64,000 nt of DNA from Klebsiella spallanzanii (GTDB taxonomy: Bacteria; Pseudomonadota; Gammaproteobacteria; Enterobacterales; Enterobacteriaceae). The stretch is taken from assembly GCF_902158555.1 (NCBI RefSeq), contig NZ_CABGGS010000047.1, forward strand, positions 186,001 to 250,000, given 5' to 3'. A program made the position numbers and the translations under genes. Shown in pieces: positions 9,406-18,115 of this stretch. Every line of letters begins with the position of its first letter. The stretch's first letter is position 1. Under the pieces are notes generated by a model. The model ran no database searches and was not told the origin of the DNA. It saw nothing but the letters and a program-made list of their open reading frames with translations.

Positions 9406-11870
9406 GGCAATGGATGATAGCTGCTTTCCAGCTCACACTGAATGATTAATTGTTTTGCCAGCGCTTGCGCCTCTGCAATTTCCTCCGGTGACATCGCTCG
9501 TTTTATTCTCAACTTCATCCCTGCCGGGCCATAAATAAGCGCCCATGCCCAGGCATCGACGTTACTTTTCTCGGTCCCGCATCCACGGTGATACAGCGTA
9601 GAAAGCGCATCCTGAGCTTGTTTGTGGCCCCTGAGCGCCGCCCGCGCGCACCAGGTAAAGCCCTGTTCCTCATCCTTCTCCACGCCCTCGCCGCCTTCCA
9701 GATAGATCTTATGCAGCATAAATGCCGCATCGGTATCCTGACCTTGCTCAAAGGCCTGCGTAAACCAGTAAACAGCCTGACGACAATCAGAAAGGTGTTT
9801 TTTATACAACTGCGCAAGGTTAAACTGGCTGTCCTTATCGCCCCGTTCTGCCGCGAGCGTGTACCATTTGCATGCCTGATGGAAATCCTGATTCACACCA
9901 TTTCCATCCTCAAACATAATGGCCACTCTATTTTGTGCTGTTGCGATCCCTTGCAAGGCAGCGGCATGGATATAATGAAAAGCTATCCGACTGTTTTGCT
10001 CCACACCAACACCGTAAAGGTAGAGCATCCCGAGGGCAAATTGCGCATGGCTGTAGTTCTGTTCGACCGCGAGACTTAGCCAATAAAACGCCTGTTTCGC
10101 ATCGCTGTTGGTAATTTTCCCGAGCCGATGCATATCACCAAGATAAAATTGCGCACAAGAATCATTTTGTTCAGCGGCTTTACTAAACCATTCATAGGCC
10201 AGGGTGTAATTCTGCGGGATGCCCTGCCCGTAATAATATTTATGCCCAAGTTCATTTTGCGCATTAACAAAGCCCTGGATGGCCGATTGATAACACCATT
10301 CAAACGATTTTTGGAGATCTTTTTCCACCCCCAGCCCGTCCCGGTAGAGAATACTCAGATTATGTTGCGCAGTATTTTCCCCCTGATCTGCCGCCTTGAG
10401 ATACCACTTCCTGGCCTGGTGATAATCCTGCGCGACGCCCCAGCCGTGAAAGTACATAATCCCCAATTGACTTTGCGCGGCGTCATACCCACTCCCTGCG
10501 CTTTTAACGCACCAGGCAAAAGCCTTAGCCAGATCCGCTTCAACGCCCGTTCCGCTACGTAACATCTTTGCCACTTCAAGCTGTGACCAGTTATGTCCCT
10601 GCTCAGCGGACTTCAGGTACCACTCAAACGCCAACGTCAGATTCTGCTCGATACCGGAACCTGACTTATACATAAACCCCACGGCATATTGCGACTTGTC
10701 ATCGCCCTGCAGCGCGGCCTGCATAAACCATTTAAACGCTTCTTGCGCATTTGCCTCAACGCCAACGCCATCGCGATACAGGGTCCCAAGGTTGTGCTGG
10801 GCAGAAATATGCCCTGACTCCGCCGCGCGGGTAAACCAGTACGCCGCCTGGGTATCGTCTTTTTCGACATCCGCGCCAATAAAATATTTTTGTGCGAGCT
10901 TGTTATATGAAAAAACATGGCCTTGTTCTGCGGCGCTTAAATAGCTGCTAACCACCATTGATGAGGCGTAACCATTATTCTGTACGTTCAGCGCGTTAAT
11001 TAGCTTGCGATAACTTTGTTTATGCACGGCAGCCAGGGCATGAAAACGGTCGGACAAAGACCACGCGCGACGTTCTTTTTCCGGCTTATATGACCATTCA
11101 ACCAATTCTGTGAGCTGACGTAAAAATGGTGCCGACAACGGAAGCTGATCAATCTGCATCAGCAGCGCAAAATTGAACCACTTCTTACTTTTCTCGTTAT
11201 CCCGCAAGGAATAATAGCTATCTTTAATTTTATCGCCGCATTCAACTTCATCACTAGCCGACATCCCGGCAAATAAATAAGGCGCTATTTCTGTTTCAAT
11301 TTTACGATACAGAATACAGCCTTCGTTTATCGCCGTCTGGATACTGGCCTGAGCGCCTCCCGCAACCAGATGCCAGCGAAAGGTTTTTGCCGCGGCTAAT
11401 ACCAGTAACGGGCGCGATATCTGGTGCAGGTTGACCAGCAGCGCCTCCTCAAAACGTATGCGCGATTTGAGGTCCAGAAGCTCGAGTTCATACAAAGCGC
11501 TTTCTAGCTGCTTCTGCGCATTTTCCGGGAGCTTTTCATTCGCCAGAAACAGGCGCTCCAGAACATTTTGCCAGGTCAAAGACGCGCTCACCGCGCCCGG
11601 CGCTCGACGGTGGGTTCGTATTTGCGGCTGAGGGATATCAGCAAGATCTTGACGAATATTGATATTATCCCGTTCGGTGTGTTCTTCTTCATCAGGAAAG
11701 ACATCGTCCTCCTCTTCCCAGTTCAGCGCCGCTTCATAGGCGTTACGTAGCCGCTGATACGCCTGAGGATCGTCCTCCGGACGATTGACCTTCACTAACT
11801 GCGCAAACCGCCGCTTAATTTCGCGCTGCTCGGCGCCCGGCGTCAGACCTAATATTTCCCAGCACGTCAT
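9402..11870 (-). CDS. Large atypical J-domain/Sel1-repeat fusion protein (822 aa)
   Basis: A cytosolic protein without signal peptide. Residues 1-50 form a J-like module (CWEILGLTPGAEQREIKRRF ... YQRLRNAYEAAL), but the invariant HPD between helices II and III is replaced by the stretch KVNRPEDDPQAYQ. The middle part (about 50-310) is helical and unrecognised. From about residue 310 to 780 there are roughly 13 Sel1-type repeats (form AQxxLGxxYxxGxGVxxD...AxxWYxKAAxxG). The C-terminal SPEEIAEAQALAKQ is typical of Sel1 proteins. The ATG has a good ribosome binding site (AAGGAG). It is third in an operon after an HscC-type Hsp70 and a shorter paralogue. In E. coli the comparable partners of HscC (DjlB, DjlC and Sel1 proteins) are separate genes. 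An adaptor or co-chaperone role is inferred. Confidence 0.85.
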   Translation of the reverse strand: MTCWEILGLTPGAEQREIKRRFAQLVKVNRPEDDPQAYQRLRNAYEAALNWEEEDDVFPDEEEHTERDNINIRQDLADIPQPQIRTHRRAPGAVSASLTWQNVLERLFLANEKLPENAQKQLESALYELELLDLKSRIRFEEALLVNLHQISRPLLVLAAAKTFRWHLVAGGAQASIQTAINEGCILYRKIETEIAPYLFAGMSASDEVECGDKIKDSYYSLRDNEKSKKWFNFALLMQIDQLPLSAPFLRQLTELVEWSYKPEKERRAWSLSDRFHALAAVHKQSYRKLINALNVQNNGYASSMVVSSYLSAAEQGHVFSYNKLAQKYFIGADVEKDDTQAAYWFTRAAESGHISAQHNLGTLYRDGVGVEANAQEAFKWFMQAALQGDDKSQYAVGFMYKSGSGIEQNLTLAFEWYLKSAEQGHNWSQLEVAKMLRSGTGVEADLAKAFAWCVKSAGSGYDAAQSQLGIMYFHGWGVAQDYHQARKWYLKAADQGENTAQHNLSILYRDGLGVEKDLQKSFEWCYQSAIQGFVNAQNELGHKYYYGQGIPQNYTLAYEWFSKAAEQNDSCAQFYLGDMHRLGKITNSDAKQAFYWLSLAVEQNYSHAQFALGMLYLYGVGVEQNSRIAFHYIHAAALQGIATAQNRVAIMFEDGNGVNQDFHQACKWYTLAAERGDKDSQFNLAQLYKKHLSDCRQAVYWFTQAFEQGQDTDAAFMLHKIYLEGGEGVEKDEEQGFTWCARAALRGHKQAQDALSTLYHRGCGTEKSNVDAWAWALIYGPAGMKLRIKRAMSPEEIAEAQALAKQLIIQCELESSYHPLP

Positions 11871-11897
11871 CTCAGAACTCCTTTTCTTCTTTCACCT

Positions 11898-13907
11898 TTA
11901 TTTAAGCTGAAATATCCGCCGATACCTTGCAGCCATCGCTTGCGCTTCCGCCATCTCCTCAGCGGATAGTTTTTGCCGTACGGTTTCTTTATCGATATGC
12001 GGATTATCGCCTCCGGCAATAATGATCCACGCCCAGGCCTCAAGATAGTTCTGTTCTTTACCCGTCCCGAGGGCATACATCGCCGCGAATTTGCCCTGCG
12101 CTTCGACGGAACCTAATCTGGCGGCTTTTTCATACCAGTAGCAGGCATTGCTTTCATCTTTTTTTACGCCATCTTTACCCGTGGCATAAATCTCTGCGAG
12201 GATAAATGCTGCTTGCGCCACGCCCCGCTGACCCGATTCCGAAAACCAGTGAACCGCCTGCTCAATATCAGCGGCAATATATTCTCCGGTATAATAAAGA
12301 TATCCCAGCTCGAACATCGCATCGGCGGATCCCTGTTCAGCCGCTTTGCTGTACCAGGAAAGCGCTCGCTGATAATCCGGAGACATCATTATCCCTTCGC
12401 TGTAGATTTTTCCTAAGCGATATTGTGCGTTGCGATGACCTTGTTCGGCAGCTTTATTATACCAGTGCAACGCCTGCTGATAATTTTGCGCAGCAGCATC
12501 TCCCTGGTCATACACTTTCGCCACTTCGTTCTGTGCCCCCCAATTACCCTGCAACGCAGCCTGATGGAACAGATCAAACGCCAGCTTCTTATCCTGATTG
12601 ACCTCTATGCCATCACGATGGAGGATCGCCAGGTTATATTTGGCGATATCACAGTTTTGCTCAGCCGCCCGGGTAAACAACATTATAGCCAGCGGATAAT
12701 CTTGAGATATACCGCTTCCGGCAATATACAATCGCGCCAGGGCGCTTTGCGAAAGCGTAAATCCTTGTTCCGCCGCTTTGGCGTACCAGAGTACCGCAGC
12801 GTAGTTATTACGCATTCGTTCACAAATCCATCCGAGGTGATGTTGAGCATGCGCATCACCTTGCTCTGCGGAATGCGTAAGCCAGGAACGAATATGACGA
12901 TAAGGGTGCCCCGAAGCCATACTGTTGCTGTTTCTACCCCAACCCTCTGTTGTCTCCTGCCCATAGCATGAGACGATATACTCACGTTCAACTTCTTTGA
13001 TATAACCTGCTACCACTTTTGAGACGTGATAATGACCAGATTCTAACCCCATCGAGCCGAGTACTTTTTCATAAGCCAGATGATGAATAAGCGATAAAGA
13101 ATAAAACCGTTCGCTTAACGACCAGGTCGATGCCGTTTGCTCAACCGGAACCGCCCACTCTATCTTTTCACTTAAAAAACCCAAGAAAGTAGGGGAAAGA
13201 GAAAAACCGGCTATTTTCAATAGTACAGCGGTATCAAACCATTGCAGGCTTTGCGCATCGTGCTGCAATGCGGCATAAATATCGCTAAGCTTTTCGCCGC
13301 ATTCTATTTCGTCAATACAGCTCATGCCGTTAAAGAAAAGCGGCGCAATATCCCGCTCAATGCGCCGATAGATCAGGCAATGGTCGTTAATGGTGCTTCG
13401 CGCGCCAGTATCATCCTTATCCGTCACCAGATGCCATTTAAACTTTTCCGCCGCCGCCAGCATCAACAAAGGACGATGGTCCCGCGCCAGCTTTGCCATC
13501 AGCGTGGTTTCAAACTGCAAACGCGATTGCAGATCAAACGCGACAAGATCCACCAGCGCCCGCTCCAGCTGCCAGTCGGCAGCTTCCGGGAGGCGCTTAT
13601 TTTCCACCAACAGAGTCTCCAGCACCTCAGCCCAGCCATTCTCCCGGATAACCGGAGGCGGCGGGCTAACGGGCGTAACGCACGGCAAAACAAGCGGCCT
13701 GACGCCCGCGCTAGCGCAAGGCTCAACGTTTGGCTGCGAGCGGTGATCATCCGTAGAAGCCAGCGCCTGCTCATAGGCATCACGTAGCCGCTGATACGCC
13801 TGCGGATCCTCCTCTGGACGATTGACCTTCACTAACTGAGCAAACCGCCGCTTAATTTCGCGCTGCTCGGCGCCCGGCTCCAGGCCTAATATTTCCCAGC
13901 AACTCAT
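11898..13907 (-). CDS. Atypical J-domain/Sel1-repeat fusion protein (669 aa)
   Basis: Paralogue of the 822-aa downstream gene: the first 50 residues are nearly identical (CWEILGLEPGAEQREIKRRF ... VNRPEEDPQAYQRLRDAYE), again a J-like fold without HPD. The middle region retains patches such as the CLIYRRIERDIAPLFFNGMS segment, and about eight Sel1 repeats occupy residues 340-630, ending in SAEEMAEAQAMAARY. Its ATG overlaps the hscC stop codon (ATGA), a sign of translational coupling with the Hsp70, and its own stop is 27 bases before the next gene. The repeat arrays differ in length, so the duplication is old or the arrays evolve by repeat gain and loss. The J-like domain probably contacts HscC and the repeats bind a client or partner; this is inferred from family and context. 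Confidence 0.85.
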   Translation of the reverse strand: MSCWEILGLEPGAEQREIKRRFAQLVKVNRPEEDPQAYQRLRDAYEQALASTDDHRSQPNVEPCASAGVRPLVLPCVTPVSPPPPVIRENGWAEVLETLLVENKRLPEAADWQLERALVDLVAFDLQSRLQFETTLMAKLARDHRPLLMLAAAEKFKWHLVTDKDDTGARSTINDHCLIYRRIERDIAPLFFNGMSCIDEIECGEKLSDIYAALQHDAQSLQWFDTAVLLKIAGFSLSPTFLGFLSEKIEWAVPVEQTASTWSLSERFYSLSLIHHLAYEKVLGSMGLESGHYHVSKVVAGYIKEVEREYIVSCYGQETTEGWGRNSNSMASGHPYRHIRSWLTHSAEQGDAHAQHHLGWICERMRNNYAAVLWYAKAAEQGFTLSQSALARLYIAGSGISQDYPLAIMLFTRAAEQNCDIAKYNLAILHRDGIEVNQDKKLAFDLFHQAALQGNWGAQNEVAKVYDQGDAAAQNYQQALHWYNKAAEQGHRNAQYRLGKIYSEGIMMSPDYQRALSWYSKAAEQGSADAMFELGYLYYTGEYIAADIEQAVHWFSESGQRGVAQAAFILAEIYATGKDGVKKDESNACYWYEKAARLGSVEAQGKFAAMYALGTGKEQNYLEAWAWIIIAGGDNPHIDKETVRQKLSAEEMAEAQAMAARYRRIFQLK

Positions 13908-15604
13908 AGCAGCCGGTCCGTATCTATGCCGTCGAGAATGTGATTAACCTGTTCACGAAAGGCAGCGATCCGATCGCTTTCCTGCATTTCCAGCAGATAG
14001 CTGAACTTCCGCGAGCACTCGCTAACCCATTCACGGGCATCGCCAAGGCTCAACTGATAGAGATGATCGAGACGGGCCATCAGCGCCCGGTTCGCCTGCT
14101 CGTCGCGCGGGTGGATTTTCAGTTCGCTGAGCTTAGCCAGCGACAGTTGGATCTGCTCTTCCGTCAATGTGCCCGGATGCTGCTCAATCAGCAGGCTGCT
14201 GCGGTTGCCGGTTAACGGTACATGAATATCAACATCGAGCAGCCCGTTAATATCGTAGGTAAAACGCACTTGTATTTCGACCTGCCCCGCCGGTTTTGGC
14301 GGCACGGCAATAGACATTTCGGCCAGAAAGATATTGTCCTCCACCATCCGGCTCTCGCCCTGGTAGATTTTAAAATCAACGTTGGTCTGGTCGTCATTAA
14401 CGGTATAAAAATTCCGCACCCGGCTACAGGGGATACTGCGGTTGCGCTCAATTATCGGCGCAAAATAACCCGACTCTCGCGTGTGGCCCAGCGACCTTGA
14501 GGTATCGACGCCCAGGGTGTAAGGGCAAACATCGGTGACTACCACATCCTCAAGTTCACTGTCGCGCATCTTGAGCGCTGCCTGAATCGCCGCCCCTTGC
14601 GCTATCACCTCATCCGGATTCAGATGCATTGCCGGCAGGCGGCCAAAGAGCTGCGCCACCAGCTTACGAATTAGCGGCATCCGCGTGGTTCCCCCCACCA
14701 GAACCACCTGATCGAGCTGCGAGATATCCAGCCGGGCATCGCGAATCGCCATTTCCAGCGGTTCCCGAATGCGGGCGAAAAATGATTCCAGCAGCAGTTC
14801 AAAATCCGCCTCGGTGATTTCCCACTGATAACGCTCACTCTCGATTTCCACGCTGAAAATGGCCGTTTCACGCAGGCTTAATGCCCGCTTAACCCGCTCA
14901 GCTTCTACTCGCAGCTGCCGTTGTAGGGTCGGCTCTCGCCATTCGATCTCTTCCGGGAATTCCTGCTGATGGCGAAAGGCCTCGACCAGAATATCCACGA
15001 TATCCTCACCACCGAGGAAGTTATCCCCGGCGCTGGCGCGCACTTCCATAATATTGTCGAATAATTCCAGAATAGAGACATCAAACGTACCGCCGCCAAG
15101 GTCGAAGACTAAAAACTGATGTTCATCTTCCTGATTGTGTAAACCATAGGCCAGCGCGGCGGCGGTCGGTTCGTTAATTAAGCGCTCAACGGTCAGTCCG
15201 GCCATGCTGGCGGCGATTTTGGTCGCTTTACGCTGTACGTCGCTAAAATATGCGGGAACACTGATCACCGCCTCCGTCACCGGTTCGCCAAGGAAATTTT
15301 CAGCGTCTTCTTTTAGCTGACGCAGTACCAGTGAGGAAAGCTCTTCCGGGCGAAATGCCTGCTTGCCGAGCATAATGGTCTGCGAAGTGCCCATAATCCG
15401 CTTGAAGTTCGCCGCGCAGTTGGCCGGACGCACCAGTTGCAGGTCGCGGGCCGCTTCGCCTACCAGCACCATGCCGTCGTCGTCAACGCTAACCACACTC
15501 GGGGTGAGCAATTTACCCAAGGCATTGGGAATTAATACCGCGTTTCCCTCCAGCCAGACCGCAACCAGACTGTTTGTTGTCCCTAAATCTATTCCTATAA
15601 TCAT
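13904..15604 (-). CDS. hscC: HscC-type Hsp70 chaperone
   Basis: An Hsp70-family ATPase of 566 aa, the short form without the C-terminal lid typical of HscC (Hsc62). Nucleotide-binding motifs are GIDLGTTNSLVAVW at the N-terminus, VFDLGGGTFDVSIL near residue 190 and VVLVGGTTRMP near residue 310. The shortened substrate-binding part (from about 400) keeps HscC-like stretches such as FTYDINGLLDVD and LKIHPRDEQANRALMARLD. The ATG at 15604 has AGGGA upstream. It heads an operon with two J-like/Sel1 proteins, which makes it their probable ATPase partner. E. coli HscC works with DjlB and DjlC in a different locus (near ybeV); here the set occupies the ynjI position. Confidence 0.93.
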   Translation of the reverse strand: MIIGIDLGTTNSLVAVWLEGNAVLIPNALGKLLTPSVVSVDDDGMVLVGEAARDLQLVRPANCAANFKRIMGTSQTIMLGKQAFRPEELSSLVLRQLKEDAENFLGEPVTEAVISVPAYFSDVQRKATKIAASMAGLTVERLINEPTAAALAYGLHNQEDEHQFLVFDLGGGTFDVSILELFDNIMEVRASAGDNFLGGEDIVDILVEAFRHQQEFPEEIEWREPTLQRQLRVEAERVKRALSLRETAIFSVEIESERYQWEITEADFELLLESFFARIREPLEMAIRDARLDISQLDQVVLVGGTTRMPLIRKLVAQLFGRLPAMHLNPDEVIAQGAAIQAALKMRDSELEDVVVTDVCPYTLGVDTSRSLGHTRESGYFAPIIERNRSIPCSRVRNFYTVNDDQTNVDFKIYQGESRMVEDNIFLAEMSIAVPPKPAGQVEIQVRFTYDINGLLDVDIHVPLTGNRSSLLIEQHPGTLTEEQIQLSLAKLSELKIHPRDEQANRALMARLDHLYQLSLGDAREWVSECSRKFSYLLEMQESDRIAAFREQVNHILDGIDTDRLL

Positions 15605-15800
15605 TTTTTCATCCCTGTGTTATCACTTTTCCAGACAGAACCAAATGCCGCTTTTATAAATATTACCGTAGTGCATTCATAAATTTAATTATTATCAAAT
15701 GAGACGGGTAGCAATAAGCGCCGACTCATTAAGGATGGGTGAGTTAAAGACACAAACAATTAATAACGTGAATATTTTAAGCATTGCGCTCAGAGCGTAA

Positions 15801-16688
15801 TTATCTTACAGCCTCACGTATCGCATCCAGAACCACTTTAAATGCCGGGTTATCATTATCCTCCCGCCACGCCAGCCAGAGCCGACTTTCGATCCCTGCG
15901 GGAAGAGCAACAGGTCGATAAACCATCTCTGAAAACATAATACTCGTCGCACTCTTTGGTACCAGCGCACAGCCAATTCCGGCATTAACCAGCGACAAAA
16001 TTGTCAGCGTCGACTCCAGATACTGCACATATTCTGGCTGGATCTCCGCAGAGCGAAACATCCCCGTTAATAGCTCATAAAAAGGCTGCCAGGAGGTCAT
16101 GGCATACATAATGAGCGGCTGTTTCTCAAGGTCGGCCAATACAAGAGATTCACACTGCGCCAGAATATTATCGCGAGGAAGCGCCAGGACAAACGGCTCC
16201 TTGATTAACAACTCGGTCTTCACGCCGGGCAGCGCCAACGGCGCACGAACAATGCCAATATCAGATTGTCGCAGACGCAGAGCCTCGAACTGTTCGCTAG
16301 TCGTCATTTCTTTGAGCGCGATGTCTATTTGCGGGAATCGCCGTTTTACTTCGGCAATCGTCCGCGGCAGAAACGCATAAACCGCGCTTGAAACAAAGCT
16401 TATCGTTAGCGCTCCAACCTCGCCCCTGGATACTTTTTGCGCCGTCAAAGTCGCGGTATGCGCCCGCTGTAGCAAGTCCTGCGCTTCGACCAAAAAACGC
16501 CTTCCTGCGGCAGTCAATACAACCGAGCGCGTCGAACGCTCAAACAGCTCAACACCCAACTGATGCTCAAGAAGCTGGATCTGCCTGCTGAGCGGCGGCT
16601 GGGTCATATTTAAGCGCCGTGCTGCGCGCGAGAAGTTCAACTCGGTGGCTACCGCCATAAAGAAACGTAGCTGGCTCAACTCAAACAT
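15801..16688 (-). CDS. LysR-family transcriptional regulator
   Basis: A 295-aa LysR regulator. The N-terminal winged helix-turn-helix is clear (ELNFSRAARRLNMTQPPLSR at residues 16-35, then QLGVELFERSTRSVVLTAAG), followed by the effector-binding domain (GALTISFVSSAVYAFLPRTI onwards). The N-terminal half resembles the BenM/CatM/AlsR branch, whose members usually sense small carboxylates. It is transcribed divergently from a talarate/galactarate dehydratase-like gene and a GudP-like transporter, so it most likely activates them in response to the sugar acid or a derivative. Confidence 0.92.
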   Translation of the reverse strand: MFELSQLRFFMAVATELNFSRAARRLNMTQPPLSRQIQLLEHQLGVELFERSTRSVVLTAAGRRFLVEAQDLLQRAHTATLTAQKVSRGEVGALTISFVSSAVYAFLPRTIAEVKRRFPQIDIALKEMTTSEQFEALRLRQSDIGIVRAPLALPGVKTELLIKEPFVLALPRDNILAQCESLVLADLEKQPLIMYAMTSWQPFYELLTGMFRSAEIQPEYVQYLESTLTILSLVNAGIGCALVPKSATSIMFSEMVYRPVALPAGIESRLWLAWREDNDNPAFKVVLDAIREAVR

Positions 16689-16727
16689 TTATACAAACCC
16701 GGTATAAATCAATCCTCTAATTGGATT
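16687..16727. promoter_or_regulatory. Paired inverted repeats, candidate LysR operator
   Basis: Two inverted repeats with equal seven-base spacers lie side by side in the divergent intergenic region: ATTTATAC (16687-16694) / GTATAAAT (16702-16709), and AATCC (16711-16715) / GGATT (16723-16727). The first overlaps the start codon of the LysR gene. Centres are about 21 bp apart, on the same face of the helix, which fits the recognition-site plus activation-site layout of LysR regulators and their autorepression. Confidence 0.55.
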
Positions 16728-16792
16728 AGACAGTATGAACCGTTCGTTGCACTCTGGTAAAGCCCTGATTCACACCATAAAAAGGTTTATCT

Positions 16793-17950
16793 ATGTCTGG
16801 ATTACAAAACCCTGTTTCTACCCCGGCAGACCCGATCTGCAATGTCAAACTCTCCTCCGTCACCGTCCCGCTGACGACCGCCGTCAGTGACGCAAAAGTG
16901 CTCACCGGCAGGCAAAATGCGCTGCAAGATGTCGCCTTGTTAATTGCTGAGATTGAAACGGAGGAAGGCCTGAAGGGTCTTGGCTTCACCTATACGCTAC
17001 GTACCGGCGGCCCGGCACAGTTTGCCCACGCGCGGGAAATCGCCCCTCTGCTGGTGGGGGAAGACCCTAACGATATCGCTCGCTTATGGAACAAACTGCT
17101 GTGGGCCGGAGCCTCCATTGGCCGTAGCGGCCTGGGCCCGCAGGCGATTGCCGCTTTTGATACCGCTTTGTGGGATCTCAAGGCCAAACGAGCCAGATTA
17201 CCTCTGGCCAAACTGCTCGGCGCGCAGCGCAATGCGGTACGCTGCTACAACACTTCAGGTGGCTATCTGCAAGCCTCCGTTGACGAGATTCTGGATAAAT
17301 CCGCCCAATCTCTCGCCCGGGGCATCGGTGGCATCAAAATGAAAGTCGGGCATCCCGACCGGCGTATCGACCTGGCTCGCGTTGCGGCGATTCGTCAGCA
17401 TCTGGGCGATGATACTCCTCTGATGGTCGACGTTAACCAACAGTGGGATCGAACAACGGCATTACGAATGGGGCGGTCAATGGAGCAGTTCAACCTGCAA
17501 TGGATTGAAGAGCCGCTCGATGCCTGGGATATCGAAGGCCACAAAATGCTCTCTTCGCAGCTTGATACGCCGATTGGCTCCGGGGAAATGCTGACCAGCG
17601 CCAGAGAAGTGGCCGACTATATCCGCAGCAACGCCGTCGACCTTGTGATGCACGATGCGCCACGCATCGGCGGCATCACGCCATTCCTGAAAGTCCAGAA
17701 TATGGCGGAAGATTATGGTCTGATGATGGCTCCGCATTTTGTTATGGAAATTCATCTACACCTGGCCGCAGCATACGCGCATGAAACCTGGGTCGAACAT
17801 TTCGAATGGCTGGAACCGGTATTCAACGAGCGTCTGGAAATACGCGACGGTCATATGATCGTTCCTGACCGCCATGGTCTTGGGCTAACGCTGCACGAGC
17901 AAACGACGGCCTGGACCGTTGCCCGCTTTGAAACGAATCCGAGGAGGTAA
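16793..17950 (+). CDS. Talarate/galactarate dehydratase-like enolase-superfamily enzyme
   Basis: A 385-aa mandelate-racemase-subgroup member of the enolase superfamily. The general base motif KxK is GIKMKVG near residue 180; metal ligands follow in order at MVDVNQQWD, IEEPLDAWDIEGH and GSGEMLTS; the catalytic histidine is in APHFVMEIHLHL near residue 315. Extended similarity (VSDAKVLTGRQ near the N-terminus, LLWAGASIGRSG, EHFEWLEPVFNE) is to the L-talarate/galactarate dehydratase known from Salmonella, which dehydrates or epimerises these hexarates. That assignment comes from remembered family sequences. It is adjacent to a sugar-acid transporter and a LysR regulator. The specificity could be a related hexarate. 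Confidence 0.88.
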   Translation: MSGLQNPVSTPADPICNVKLSSVTVPLTTAVSDAKVLTGRQNALQDVALLIAEIETEEGLKGLGFTYTLRTGGPAQFAHAREIAPLLVGEDPNDIARLWNKLLWAGASIGRSGLGPQAIAAFDTALWDLKAKRARLPLAKLLGAQRNAVRCYNTSGGYLQASVDEILDKSAQSLARGIGGIKMKVGHPDRRIDLARVAAIRQHLGDDTPLMVDVNQQWDRTTALRMGRSMEQFNLQWIEEPLDAWDIEGHKMLSSQLDTPIGSGEMLTSAREVADYIRSNAVDLVMHDAPRIGGITPFLKVQNMAEDYGLMMAPHFVMEIHLHLAAAYAHETWVEHFEWLEPVFNERLEIRDGHMIVPDRHGLGLTLHEQTTAWTVARFETNPRR

Positions 17951-18023
17951 ATAGAAAAATTCTGTCACCCTGAATCTCAGCATAAGTACTGGCAATTTTA
18001 ATTTTTCTCTTTTTATTTTCCTT

Positions 18024-18060
18024 GATGGGGAAGGTCTGAATACGCCCCATCCTTTTATTA
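18024..18060 (+). terminator. Hairpin between the dehydratase and transporter genes
   Basis: GATGGGG (18024-18030) pairs with CCCCATC (18045-18051), followed by CTTTTATTA. It resembles a weak intrinsic terminator or attenuating hairpin within the probable operon, reducing transporter expression relative to the dehydratase. The loop of 14 bases is long, so confidence is low. Confidence 0.4.
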
Positions 18061-18115
18061 AAAACAATGGCACAGAATATTAAAACCAAATACTGACCTT
18101 TATCCGAGGTACCCA

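Noticed and set aside
9402-15604. Sel1-repeat genes as a Hcp/T6SS or Legionella-type effector island
   Set aside because: No secretion signals or secretion-system genes nearby; coupling to hscC and the J-like N-termini point to a chaperone operon.
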